This document shows, in pieces, positions 32,821 through 44,466 of a stretch of DNA of 64,000 bases. Source of the stretch: Stichopus chloronotus (lineage: Eukaryota > Echinodermata > Holothuroidea > Aspidochirotida > Stichopodidae); NCBI GenBank assembly GCA_021234535.1, contig CM037833.1, positions 4,796,709 through 4,860,708 on the forward strand, given 5' to 3'. The translations under genes and the position numbers were made by a program. The notes below the pieces were generated by a model, which searched no databases, had not been told where the DNA came from, and was given only the letters and a program-made list of their open reading frames with translations. Every line of letters begins with the position of its first letter. Positions within the stretch are counted from its first letter, which is position 1.

Positions 32821-33885
32821 GTTAAGTTATTTTGGAAGCAAAGATACCTCAGGCGTTACCGTAACAGGGGTCACTTTTTACTGTCATGAAATAACTATCA
32901 TCCTTTAATAAGGGATAGTTCGTAACAAAATCTCGCAATTGTAAAATCAGAAGTCTTGCAAATTAATGATGGTGTATGTTTTAAGGTGGCATTTTGTTGA
33001 ACAGGATTGAAACGTGCAGGGCAACTCGGGATATTTCTCCACACCCCCAGCAATTGAACTCTCCCAATGTAAATCAACGTGCTTCAGACGAATATCGACA
33101 AGAATATTTTGCTAACTACTAACAATATTTTGACATATGGGCATCCCCCTACCCCAGAGGCTTTACTGCAGTGCACGATGCTTTAATGTGTGTTATCAAA
33201 TTTTGTCCTTCCCATCCCAAACGAAATAAAAAAAAAGGCAAAGCAATCACCAACGAAAACTGAAAATTCCCTTGAGTAGAGGGTCGATTTTTAGGTCACC
33301 CCAGATCCTCACCACCGGGCTCACCCTCATATCTGTTAAACGTGTCGTAATGGTTCGAGCATGGTATACCTAATAGTGTTTGTTCTACTAAGTATAATGT
33401 TTACAGTAACGCTGTATTTCTTATTCTAAAACAGTGCCCCTGTCACTGAAAGATTCTGAACACGATAGAATAAAGAAGCAATAACGTAAAGATAGTTTCC
33501 GTTTCTTTTCTAGTCTTAAATCTGTATTGCGTATTGTTTATTTGAGTGTGACAGGTGGGGAAGTTGAGGTTCCCATGAAATTGGTTCATATAACCACCTC
33601 CTAGAGTGATGCAGTTTGGAAAAAAATAGCAAGTTTTTTTACCCATCAGTCTGCAAAATCATAGCGAAACCATCGACATCCTGCAATCTTCCGTCAAGTA
33701 ATTTTCGGTGGTCCAGAGGCTCGACGTGCGTCAAAAAGAGCATATAGCTATAAATTTTGAATAATATTTCATTAATAGTAGTACCGACTATCCACCACCC
33801 TAACACCCGTCCCTATACCTTCCTCCTCCTTTCGAATCTCTTGCTCTCCTGAAGTTTTCCTCATCAGTCATTGCGTTACTAAAAT
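32821..33885. other. Stretch without a supportable gene
   Basis: No frame exceeds 67 codons and no motif, LTR or RNA signature is apparent. Confidence 0.4.
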
Positions 33886-33887
33886 TT

Positions 33888-33990
33888 CGCTGCGAATCAT
33901 GTGCTGTAATCATGCGCTGGGCCGCGAATCCTGCTCTAGCCAATCCTGTACTGGCGAATCCTTTGCTGGGCGAATCCTGTGCTTGCTTGA
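33888..33990 (+). repeat. Minisatellite, about six units of 16-19 bp
   Basis: Variants of 'gcgaatcctgtgctggc' follow one another (starting near 33892, 33912, 33931, 33952, 33970). They are open in the frame of the exon that follows, so they would add a Cys/Ser-rich run if translated. Confidence 0.6.
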
Positions 33991-34374
33991 GACTGGTCTA
34001 TCATATCAGCTGCGTGAAGAGATCATGGAAACCACTGAAGAGAATCGTAAAAATGTGTGCTTGATGCACTTTTCATCAGTTGAAGAAGAAAACTTACTGC
34101 CATTTTCCGAAACTTCGTGGTGTAAATTCACTGACTGTGTTAGATTTTGGAAAGGTCACGACACAGAACATGGCGAAATCGCTAACAAATTACTCATCAC
34201 TACACCTGAATTGTTGAGGCCTAACGTTAGGAATAATGCGGGTATTTTTGGATGATATACTTGTGTCAGAGCCCCCAAGTTGTGATGGATTTCACCGGCA
34301 GTGTTATCAGAAATTTACCAACGTGTCTAGGATTGAGCGTTACAAGAAGAAACTCCAGTCTACCACCATTAAAG
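33990..34374 (+). pseudogene. First exon of a multi-copy invertebrate protein family (FHRQCYQKFT type), frameshifted
   Basis: The frame reads 'WCKFTDCVRFWKGHDTEHGE' and, after a frameshift near 34245, 'DGFHRQCYQKFTNVSRIER', ending at a strong splice donor 'aaag|gtaagt' (34374-34375). Many uncharacterised, amplified proteins of cnidarians, molluscs and echinoderms begin in this way: a short W-x-x-F-x-x-C segment followed by 'H-x-x-C-Y-x-x-F/Y-T'. Their function is not known to me. The frameshift suggests a dead copy. A Cys-rich exon at 34.9 kb could be its last exon. Confidence 0.5.
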
Positions 34375-34890
34375 GTAAGTTATAGTGCCTAAGAGACTCG
34401 TTTTGTAATAAACGAAGTAAGCGTCTTAAATGTAGACCTACAGTTGTCAATATACATGGTTCAGTTTTGCGAAATCCGGTCGTTATAATTCCGCATACTA
34501 ATCGCATTACAAGTTTTCTTTATTTTTATAGCAGGTAAGTGAAAGAGTTCAGTCAGATTTACATGGCCTTGCCAGTGAGTTTTACTGACATACAGCAAAC
34601 GTTATAGAGGAACACTGATACACAATTTACACTTCTGCTGTGCATTTATCATTGTACTGTAGGCCAAACGAGTAACTTGCTAGTTTAATCTAAGCCTAGG
34701 CCTGACCATCCGACCATTGTACTGAAAATATAAGACGCCACCTAACCCTAATGTAAGAGAGGCGTAAACAATTCAAGCCTAGGTTAATAATCTGTTAGAA
34801 TTTAGTTGGATGTTTAAGGTAATTAGGTTACGCCGTGTTATGTAAGTTCTTTTGTATTTGTGTTGTGTTCAGGATTTCTATTAACCATAT

Positions 34891-35115
34891 GTGTTAGTCT
34901 TGATGTGGTTGCCGTCCCGTTCCTGTAAGAAAACAACTACAGCTGATGTTACCTTTTGTGTAGCTCTTGGCCTGCGGTGCACTGACCTGTGTCAGTGCAA
35001 TAAGTGTGACAACATTGCTCTGGATGGAGAGGAGTACATCTCAGAAGAGGATGATGATAAGGGGACTGATCACTCTGATGATGACCCTGCTGTTGGTGGT
35101 AATATCATCCTGTAG
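34891..35115 (+). pseudogene. Cys-rich (CXC/tesmin-like) C-terminal exon
   Basis: The frame reads 'SCKKTTTADVTFCVALGLRC' and then 'TDLCQCNKCDN', followed by an acidic tail of Glu/Asp and a stop. The 'G-L-x-C-T-x-L-C-x-C-x-x-C-x-N' spacing is that of the Cys-rich tail closing many amplified invertebrate proteins and resembles one CXC repeat. It lies 500 bp behind the FHRQCYQKFT exon on the same strand, so both may be remains of one gene. The exon start is uncertain; a 'gtgttcag' acceptor occurs at 34865-34872 but is not in frame. Confidence 0.45.
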
Positions 35116-37485
35116 AGGTGTGTCATAAAACTTACTCTGAGAATAGTGTTATCTACAGGAAATCATTACTTTATTCTGGAGTAAAGAAATATCAGTGAGA
35201 ACAAGTGCATGTGTGAGGGGGCAGGCGCAGGGAAAGACTAGATTAAGGGCAGGTCCTCCCTATGACTCCTGGTGGTGGGTTGCTATCTTAATTTTAAAAT
35301 ATATATCAGAAATATGTTACATGTTAATGTGAAACCACAATTCGCACCAGAAAGTTTGGAATGACTGTCATAAATAAAAAAGTAGAACCTACCCCCCCGA
35401 CACACAAATGCCCACACAAGTGACCACTGTAACTGCACAGATTCATGATACTTATGATACTTTCATATCATGTAAATGCAGGAGGCATTTTACGATGCCA
35501 AAGGATAAGAACATCATCAGGACGCAGGGTAACACAGACCGCGAAAAAAGACCTAGAGTAGAAAATGCCAAGCCCATTGAATTATAGGTACATTACTCGG
35601 AACATTGGACGGTGTGTAATATTGCATAGTGAACATCATCCTCGTAACCATTGCATGATTCCGATGTTGGTGTAGTGGGCATGAGTACGTGGGTATTGTC
35701 AGTACTTTTGTTTGCACAACGCCAACTGAGCACTAAGCAATAAAAGTAGCAACTTTGGTAAAACTTTTAATGACATTTTATGCTTTCCCTTCAGTGGAAG
35801 TGCAAGTGTCATTAAAATTATACAAGTGAAGTGCCTTTCTCTTTGGCAACTACTGTACACTGGCTGTTGTGAAATCTGTTTGAATGATGCTTTGTCACTA
35901 AGTGACGTACATTTCTGGACGTAACATCCATGCGTAGAATTGTCTTGTGAATGAAGCAATGTCAATAATCTCGTCATAATGCTGTGTGTTGTATAGGCCA
36001 GCAATTCAACAGTGGAGATGTGCAGCCATTTTACATTTTTGTTTGATTCAAAATGGTCCATGTTTATCACCTCGGTTGGACATCCTGTCTGTGGTCTTAA
36101 TGGGCCTTTTCTCTTGATTTCACAACGATTGCATATTACCATACATACAACACGTTCGTAGAGTATACTCAAGATAGTGTACTAAGTGTGTAGGTTATCC
36201 TTCAAAGACGACAACCTGACATCAAGTGCTCTGCAGAATAACATTTCAAAGTTCAGCCCAGTATAACAAAGTTGTTAACTCTCATGATGTCAAAGTTTGT
36301 ACTACTCTAAATTCTCGCAGTATATTGGAATGTGTCAGAAGTAACTCCAAACTATTTGCCCTCAAGGTAGTGTGTTTGTAATACATATATTAAAGTAGGG
36401 CCTAACTGCAACACTTGATGTATCTGGTAGTGATGGTTGGAATGAAACAATTCTCGGAAAAAGTCATTTTTATTTGCCCTTTCATGCCAACAACTATTTA
36501 CACTTTTCTTGTTTTCAGATTATTACAGCGATTATTTTTCTGTCATGAAGAAAGATGATCAAAATGTCAGTCGGGGCGATCTGCTCAAAAGCTGAAGGAA
36601 TGCTCCTTGCGGACAAACGGGTGACCATCATTGCTCCAATTGATTTGGTGACAGGGACATCAGAAAAAGGTATGCCAGAGATAAGAAAGCGTCTTGCTCT
36701 TCTCAAAAGGAAAGTTTTTCCTGTTCACTGAGGAAAATGTCAATTGATGCAGGTTTTCGAAATGAAGTTCAGTTGCAGCAACTAGGGTCTCTACTACGAG
36801 AGACTTTCCTATGTCTCAACAGTAAGGCATCTCAGTATGATATCGATTTGGCTCTTTTTATTCTCTTATTCACGTATTTTCAAAGAGAAAGTCTGTATTT
36901 TCATACAGAAATGGGTCACACAAATTGCTAGATGACTTCCTTGGCGACAAATGGGACATTATTGTTAATGACAATAGGTGTATGTTTGTGGCCCAGGTAC
37001 TTGTTACTGTTGGCAATGATGCCACAATTTATAGTTATGTGTATTGAGGTGAAATTTCCGACAACTACCGTGACATTCTAGCCAAGGAGCTAAGATATAC
37101 TTCAAATATCCTGCTTTTGTGACATGATTGTTATTTTTCAAATGACATAGTCACTCTCTTAATTTGTTACATGGCTTTACAATTGATGAATCCACCCTGG
37201 AAGTTAAATGCTTAGAACAATACACACACAAAAAAGCAAGATTGTCATAAAGGTAGAAGTTAACTGCAAAACAATCAACGTGCAGGTGTAGCATGGAATT
37301 CCAAAACTACAGAAAAAGTACTGTGCTGTGGTACACAATGCAGTATATTACTATGGTGGAATTCCAACTTACTTGTTCTTAAGTTTTGTACAATGGTTCT
37401 TAAGCTACATCTGTAGGTTGACACTTTAGTTTCGATGATAATCGTAACCTTTGTAATCATGCGTATGCGAGTGTGTATGTATGTC
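35116..37485. other. Stretch without a supportable gene
   Basis: A 157-codon minus frame (35699-36172) has no recognised motif and uneven composition. Plus frames near 36550-36720 and 36737-36931 are short and unrecognised, although 'ttgttttcag' at 36510-36519 looks like a splice acceptor. I cannot name a product. Confidence 0.35.
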
Positions 37486-37489
37486 CGTG

Positions 37490-37965
37490 ACGACCTACCT
37501 TGTAAACACGGTATCTCAAGAAAGGAAGCTTAGACATATCTCATATGAAGTATGTAATTGTAAATAAACTGTCGATTTAGTATACGTGGGCATGGCATTG
37601 ACACCTTACACGTACAGTCTCAAAATTAACAGCTACCAAGTATACCAAACATACCATATAAAATGAATAATACATCGTAAAAAGTAAAGCCGTCTGAAGA
37701 AACCAAATGATACCCCCTAAATTAGTCGATCAGAGAGTACGTAACTGAACTTAACGTAACTGGGATAGTCCGTGATTGGCGCTAAGGAAAATTACAAGAC
37801 ACCCTCTTCAAGTTGTGTGTGTAAAAGATGTGCACCTCGCAGGGTACAAACACAAATTAGCATTTTAGTAAAAAAAAAAGGTGACAACGGAACATCAAAG
37901 TAAGTAGCAATTTTTCTTAGACATAAAAACAATAGCAAAGTGCGAGACCTAAGTATTCCGAAATA
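37490..37965 (+). repeat. Dispersed repeat family, copy 2, with a monomer edge
   Basis: It starts with 'acacggtatctcaagaaagg' from the tandem monomer. It then follows the 9.8-kb copy through 'gcatggcattgacacc', 'tataccaaacatacca', 'gtcgatcagagag', 'cttcaagttgtgt' and 'cacaaattagcatttta' to 'agacataaaaacaat'. It is non-coding. Confidence 0.7.
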
Positions 37966-39600
37966 CCCTACACCTACCTAGAAAAACAGTTGAAAGGCCG
38001 ATATGGCCGTACTTGCCACCATATTACAATACGTGAGCATAACAAAAAGAGGAGTGAATTATTCCCGCCACAGAGAAACCGCAGTCGTGTAGGGATGTGA
38101 GGAACATTGCAGTGAGCAGAGTCAGGATGAACGGTAATGTAGCGCAGGGTACACACATTAAACTGAAAACTTTTTTTAAAAAGTTATTCGCATTTAATTG
38201 GAGAAATTTTATGCATGTTCTGTACATTGGTACATGGCGACACTCTGGTACGTACAAGTAACGCACTAAACAGTGATTCCAGACAACTATACGGTTTACT
38301 AGGTCTAGAGCAGTCATGTATATGGTGTAGTGCTCCTACCAACACAGCTTACTTGTGAACACTATATCGCAAGGAGCCTGGAAAAAACACAAACGTAAAC
38401 ACTGAAAAAAATTTTCCATTATTCACTACTCGAAGCTTGTATTCAGCCCGTATTAGAATTGTTCCTGTACTGTCTCTATTAAAAACGGCTGATTCAATAA
38501 GCCTATATATAGTCTAACCTTGACCTGACCTGAAGGGAAGGTAACGTTTCTTGGAAATAAAGAAAAGGCCAAGCAATAATCCGGACCATCCAAGAACCAT
38601 AATGCCAAAATGCATTGTGGTTTCGATGGTTCTGAATAATGAAATGTTATCTCATTTCTTCGTGCACGGGTAAATCTGAACATATTGGCAAAATATAGTT
38701 TTGTGTTGATCATGGAAATCATTGCACATCTACTTTATATTAGGTATAACATTCATCACAAGGTTGCTGTCTCAAAATACTATGTTAACAACATATTTGA
38801 GTTTCATTTCTGCTTTATTTATCTAAAGACATCATGTTAATGAGGTTTGAGGTTTTGACTCAAATGACCTTGACCCCCACTGAAAACAGTAAGGTTGCCT
38901 CCTGTCAGTTGAACGTCGAATGTCTGACCTCAAAATACGACCGTTATCTCGCAATTATTAAGCACAGGAATTTGACCTGGAAGTGCCTGCTTCGCGCGGC
39001 TTCCGTTCTCTGTGCTGGCCGTCGCAATTTTCATATATGGATCTAATCGGTGAAATTCCCTGCAACCCTCGATTGTTCGTGCATCCGAAGATCGATAGAT
39101 TATACATTAAAGACACGAAAAACGATCATATCCGACGAAAACCGAGGTTCAAATCCTTAGAATCTAACACTTTCTCTTCGACAAGCTCCTGAGATGTTGA
39201 AGGTAAGCCAAAATGAGTCGCCGTTTATCGTTTTGTGACTTTTCCGTCTTAGAAAACATGTCAACAAAGTTGGAACTCCCTGGAAACCTGTGACTTTTGC
39301 AAAGATAAATCTGCACCCCTTATATGGTCTTGGTGGCCTAACAGGTGTGTATCCTAACGCATGTAGTACACAATATCAAGGAAGCACCCTATGCCACATC
39401 GTGTAGCCTAGCTGTACTGCCTCGAAGTGAGTTTCGCACGCAGGTAGTACAATACAGTTTGGTAGACAGGGGAAAGGCAGCTAATTGTTGTACTTAACGT
39501 GAAAGTTCTGCTGTATAATGCTGTCTGCGTTAGTCATTCATTGTTAGCATGAGGTCATTACGAGTGTACCTTTATTAGTGCTGCTCTGTACTTCATTTCA
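37966..39600. other. Stretch without a supportable gene
   Basis: Contains 38595-38628, an inverted match to 10230-10263, implying that the dispersed repeat family extends or rearranges here. Monomer-like 'gaccttgaccccca' lies near 38867. No coding exon is recognised. Confidence 0.35.
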
Positions 39601-39825
39601 GAGATAATACGCCCGGACAAGTTCTGCCACTACTGGTACTTACAGTAACTACCTAAGTTGTCTGTAGTCACTACTGCTAGGCCTAAACCAGCATAGCTGG
39701 ATTGTTTCCCTGATAACCTAGGTGGCAGTCCATTCATTCTGTTGCCATTCAGAGCGATACTCCAAGTGTACTAAGGATTCAGAATGTAGTGAAAGGCATG
39801 GTATGAAGGGACCATTACCTCAGGG

Positions 39826-40050
39826 GTCTTGATTCCCCTACAGAGAGTGCTACCCGCTTCTTTAAAGGCAATACTTTCACACAGCCTGACACCAGAAGTT
39901 GCGTGCCAGTATAACTGGACTGGAGCAAAAGGCAAGAATGAGTTCCGGGCTTTGAAAACTGTTTCCATCATAGATTTGTATGCTGGTAGCAAGAAACAAT
40001 GGAACACACAAGTAGTTTCTGGGAAAGTTGGAGGAATTTCGTCATTATAA
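39826..40050 (+). pseudogene. DUF4806-like C-terminal exon
   Basis: The plus frame reads 'LQRVLPASLKAILSHSLTPE' and 'ACQYNWTGAKGKNEFRALKT'. This resembles the end of DUF4806 domains: two hydrophobic helices, then 'x-x-F/Y-N-W-x-G-x-x-G-K-x-x-F'. DUF4806 proteins are amplified in invertebrates and of unknown function. The upstream part of the domain is not seen. An acceptor-like 'catttcag' lies at 39593-39600. Only this exon-sized piece is supported. Confidence 0.45.
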
Positions 40051-40174
40051 TTGTCTCGGTCTCAGCAGAGTGTTCAAGAAATGTGATTCTTCCTCAAATT
40101 CGTAAACGCCTGGTTTGTAGAGGATGACCAGCCAATATGTTCAGGAATTTCTTGGCTTTACATGGAATGACATA

Positions 40175-40390
40175 TGTTCCGCACACGCACTTTACTTTGG
40201 TTTGTACTATCGCTTCAAAGCTCATTAACATACGAAGATATGCCCCGTATGTTGTACTGTCTACATTACACACTTAGAAAGTTGTTGTTATGGCCGTGTA
40301 CGCCTCGAAGAAAACTTGTTTACTTCTTTTTTGTTCGTTTGTTTGTTGAGTACTTGAGTTAAGTTCCTAAGTCCGAAGTGGTACGGAACA
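40175..40390 (+). repeat. LTR with TGTTCCG...CGGAACA ends (BEL/Pao-type 5' LTR)
   Basis: The 216-bp segment starts 'tgttccg' and ends 'cggaaca', perfect seven-base inverted termini. It is followed after two bases by a primer binding site. LTRs of this length with TGT...ACA ends are normal for BEL/Pao elements. No second copy was found in the window, so the element is truncated at its 3' side. Confidence 0.7.
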
Positions 40391-40392
40391 TT

Positions 40393-40410
40393 TGGTGCCG
40401 AAAACCGGGA
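40393..40410 (+). promoter_or_regulatory. Primer binding site
   Basis: 'tggtgccgaaaaccggga' lies two bases after the LTR end and looks like the complement of a tRNA 3' end (TGG from CCA, then a G+C-rich acceptor stem). It sets the direction of the element as plus. Confidence 0.65.
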
Positions 40411-40463
40411 GATAACGTGCCGACAGTCAAATTTGTTGTCGGTTTTCTCATCTAGTTCCACGA

Positions 40464-40790
40464 TGGAGTTAGAGAAAGCAACAAAGGTTTTAAGTTAAGT
40501 TGTGTATCAGAGAAGAGCGACCCTTCTCGCTGAAAATGAGAAGTGAAGTTGTCATCCCCTCTGAGAATGGTTTTTGTTTGCCTGCCCGGGTAGCAAGAGC
40601 TATAAGAGGGTATGATGTGTGGCGTCATTGAACCAGACTGCATAACTTCTATCAAACTGCGAAAATATGCTGCCACCGTTACCCAGGTAGACAACTTGAA
40701 GGCCCAAGAAGTGGACTGGTTGGCTCAGCATTAGAGTCCACAGGGAATTCCATCGATTACATGATAGCTCGATAGTACTTGGCAAAGTTC
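40464..40790 (+). pseudogene. Decayed start of a BEL/Pao gag
   Basis: After the primer site a Met at 40464 opens 'MELEKATKVLS', then a stop, then 'VVYQRRATLLAENE', a charged helical start common in BEL gag. Another frame near 40665 reads 'TVTQVDNLKAQEVDWL'. No zinc knuckle, protease or RT follows, so only the first few hundred bases of the internal region survive. Confidence 0.4.
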
Positions 40791-40959
40791 GCAGGCCAAT
40801 CTACCCCTTAAAAGATGGCCAAACAACAGAATTTGCAGGTCGAAGTCTACAAGACATCGACGGCAGTGGTAAGTTCTTGCTAATGAAAGCAGCAACTACT
40901 GGAGAACTTGTAAGAAATCCAAGTTTGACTTAAGCAAAGTGTCACAGATGCACACATAC

Positions 40960-41065
40960 ACACACGCCAACCTGACTGCTGACGCAAGGAACCAAAAATA
41001 GGGATCACCTACTCGATATGGGCAATCCACATGCTAACTATGACATTTAATGTTCTGGAGACATC
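40960..41065 (-). repeat. Single minus-oriented tandem-repeat monomer
   Basis: Contains 'aatagggatcacctactcga' and 'tatgggcaatccacatgc', the reverse complement of the 5.3-kb monomer. Confidence 0.6.
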
Positions 41066-41494
41066 ATGCTTACAAGCAATTTTCAAGGGAAATGCAACAG
41101 TGACTTAATTACATCTGCAAAAAATGACCGAACGAGGAGCAATCACGGAAAAAGAAAGAAAACAAGAGCACCTTTATAAGAAACAGTGGAAAATCATCCG
41201 GAGGAAGATTCTGTGGGAGGCCACTAAGTAAATAGTTCAGTTGTGGAGGTAAATATCACTTTTTACTTTATTTCAATTTACTCACAAGGTAACTACAGTA
41301 TCCACTGTTTTTTCCATTTTCGTTTCTGCTTCTGTCATAAGTTATAGCATTTTCATTTCGGTAAGCCGACACATCACTGAAATTTTAATTTCCATTCATA
41401 CTTAATGGGATGGAAGTAACTGCTTACTTGCTACACCTCAGTGTTTTTTATTTTTTATGATAGCTTCGCTTACATTTTTTGTGTTACTTGCAGA

Positions 41495-41687
41495 CGATCA
41501 ATGAAGGGACTGCAAGGAAGGCAGACACCACTGCACATCCTCATAACGTGGGTGGAACCAATGGAGTACAGCAAGTTAATATCGCCGCTGGTGGGAATTC
41601 GTTTGTTGATTTGGGAGATATTTGCTCCTTTATGAAATTCAGGGATATTTCAACTTGGGATGACTGAAGCTTGCTGTGGGTATGATG
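41495..41687 (+). other. Splice-bounded exon-like segment of unknown product
   Basis: An acceptor 'gttacttgcag' ends at 41494 and a donor 'gatg|gtaagt' lies at 41687-41688. The frame between reads 'TINEGTARKADTTAHPHNVG' and 'GNSFVDLGDICSF', then stops at 41665, before the donor. It may be a decayed internal exon or a terminal coding exon. I do not recognise the family. Confidence 0.3.
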
Positions 41688-42189
41688 GTAAGTGCCCCAA
41701 GGCAAAGAATATAATTAAGGCATGTAATTCTGCCTAAGATAAGGGATAAACATTTCAATGACAAAATAAGATATGTTAACAAGGTATTGTCAAGAGAAAT
41801 TCCAAAACTCTCTGCTCATTTATTACAATGGTGTTCACCTTGGTCGAAGGATAGCATATCAATTAATGAAATTAGCTTCCACAGTAACTACACAAACCAA
41901 CTCCATACTTTCATTGATGAAGGATATCCTTAAAAAACTGTTAACCCTTGCTTTGTAGTAGCTTTTTTTTTGTCCAGTCCTTGTTTTGTCCCACTGCACC
42001 AAGTCGCTCTATTGTGCTCGTCTAGTACAGTCCTTGTCCTATGGTGTGGTGTTCCCTCTACAACTAATACTGTTCAGTCAGTCTTGTAACTGTGTACATA
42101 CTAACATTTATTTGCTGTACATAAAAGCTGTCCCTGCTTGCACATGCTACAACACGGTTGCATATTTCTATCGCCTTCTGTCGTGGGGG

Positions 42190-42283
42190 CAACGTCCCCC
42201 CCCCATATGTAGACGAAGAACAGGGATGAAGAACAACGTTCCCCCCCCCCAATCTGCAGATGAAGGACAGGGATGAAGAACAG
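42190..42283 (+). repeat. Two-unit tandem duplication with C-tracts
   Basis: Unit 42191-42234 is repeated at 42235-42281: each has 'aacgt', a run of ten to eleven C, then 'agaacagggatgaagaa' or its variant. The second unit ends at 'acag|gtaact', which could serve as a splice donor. Confidence 0.6.
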
Positions 42284-44070
42284 GTAACTCCTCGTCCGAC
42301 TACAGAAATGTGATAGGCAAGGTGTAACCAAAGCGGAGAGTTGCTAAAAGCACCTGTCTATCATCATAACATTTGCTTTTATAACTATTGTCGTATTTTC
42401 TGACCAGCTACCTCACTGCCCAGCCTTCGTCTTCATTTTTTTATCATGGTTGATGATTGATAATTACATTTAATTAACGGAGAAAGAAAAAGAGCTTTGG
42501 GGAATTTTATTTAATACAGATCCAACTGTTAACTTTGTCATTGTTTTTTTTTCAGGGGAATTTGCATAACTTAGCAGTGGAGAAAGCTTATGACTTCAAA
42601 TATGAATACCAACATGTGCATATGCAACTTTAAGGGATATCTTCCAGTCTTGCACCAACATGAGGGGTGCATAATTTCAGGTTGTTATTCCCTTGTTCTC
42701 CCCTTAATTTTTGCTTCTAATTTAAATGAACCCAGTGGCCAGAAGTACGACTCATTAAATACTAGGCCAAGTCATACAGTTGCTCACTACTTTTAACTTG
42801 CGCATTTTGCAACGGTCCACTCTAACATATTGCGCATCCTGCATTTTGGAATAACCACCTGACCAAAGACCATAGCAGCATTCTAGCCAACAGGATTCGA
42901 TGTTCCTTTTGTACCTGGAAGCCAGTGGTTTGAGTGAAAAGTCAGATGCTGTCAAAAGTTCTTCACTATTACACATCGCAGGAGAGGAAGCAGTGGAACT
43001 ATACAAATCATAGGGAGCCTCCATGGTTAGAGTAACGAAGCAAAATCGTTATAGAAACGTAAACGGAGCAAAATGAAGGTGCAAAATGTCGTCAGAGAGC
43101 ACCTGTTCGATTACGTAATAAATTAGTGATGAGATATGCACTCATCTTTCTTGAAGCGTTGGGCGGTCTTGTTTTACTGACGTTGCAGTAAACATAACGA
43201 GCTATAAAGGTTATAAAATTCCCGATAAGGTTATTACGGGACATGTTCTTGGTCTACATTAACTTTTAAGTTTTTATCTCAATATTTCACCAACATTTCA
43301 GAAATGTCAATGGAAAGTATCCTTCAAAAAGGGCTAACAAACATATTACATGCTTTGCTTAACGGGACGAGACCAGTGGTCTGTTTGCTTCATTGAATAT
43401 ACTCAATGTGACGATTTCTACCCTTCGAACGGCCTCCGAGTATAACACAGAACGAAACAAAAGCGAAACCACGATTAACGCTTGACTTCCTTACATTTAT
43501 GCCCTTTATTGAACGCCCTAGTGACATATACAAATAATGTCTTCGGTGACGGTGACGATAAGTAATCTGCAAGAATACAACATCGAACCACATTACGTAG
43601 CTATACATACGATAATTAATTCTTTTGTGATTGTCCCAATGTTTATGCCTTTAACGAGGTACGGTATACAAACAGAAGTAATAATCACTAAACAAGCATT
43701 TAATGACGATCACAATTCTCACAGCAGTTTAACATAGAACAAAAATTACGTATGACACGGAAGTTCTACTCCATCAAGGTCAATAACTAATTAAAGACGC
43801 AATTAGTACCAACACCAACATGATTAATTGGAGCTCACAATAAGAGACTTCTTAAACAGAGAGATGTAAAGGTAACAAGTAGGTATTATACGACATACGT
43901 AATCGCCAACGGAAACTAATGCATCTACGGTGGTATGAGCGATTGAAAACCTTAGACAATTCACTGAATTGACTCAGTTCACGCTAACGAACATATACTC
44001 AAGAAATAATGATTAATGTCATCTACGGTTAAAATAAGACTTCAAATCACAAAGAGAAAGAAACAAACAC
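42284..44070. other. Stretch without a supportable gene; may hold the BEL 3' LTR
   Basis: Open frames of up to 89 codons have no recognised motif. Downstream (leftward) of the minus-strand BEL pol, a minus-strand 'caataaa' polyadenylation-like signal lies at 43505-43511. An LTR is expected here, but its ends could not be proven. Confidence 0.3.
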
Positions 44071-44466
44071 TTACGACATTCGGGCCACTAAGGACACTCG
44101 GATCCACAGACGGCTTAGCGAGAAATGACGACGTGGCATTTTAATGGTCAATGCTATATCTACCGCTAGTACAATGTCTCCAATGTTGACATTTCTTTGT
44201 GGCCTAGTCTATTTACTACGTTGTTGCAAACTCGGCAAGTATTCCCTAATCCATCGTCTCCAAAAGACGTTAGCAGAATACTGCACTTGCCGCCATCTCT
44301 TACGGCTATATAGCTCAGATTTGTCAAGACTGATAGAGCCCAAATCTCCACCTTCTCTTAGCAGTAGGAAGATGACTAGGAGTTAAAGGCTCCAAGTCGT
44401 TCGGGTCATCTGACACCACAGTTATGGGTCTACCATTTACTATCGACTCTACTACACAAAACAAGG
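44071..44466 (-). pseudogene. BEL/Pao integrase C-terminal region
   Basis: Minus-strand frames read 'LMTLFCVVESIVNGRPITVV' and 'DDPNDLEPLTPSHL', the conserved tail of BEL integrases. These are followed by 'RWRQVQYSANVFWRRWIREY' and 'NVNIGDIVLAVD', the C-terminal module. It lies behind a deletion at about 44470 that removes the core between the first Asp region and the conserved Glu. Stops are present. Confidence 0.8.

Noticed and set aside
35699..36172. 157-codon minus-strand gene
   Set aside because: No motif, no splice-site context and no similarity to any family I can recognise; a frame of this length can occur by chance in 64 kb.
43407..43820. Possible 414-bp LTR ('tgtgacg...ccaaca') left of the minus-strand BEL pol
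   Set aside because: It has TG...CA ends and a minus-strand AATAAA, but no purine-rich tract before it and no second copy to confirm it.
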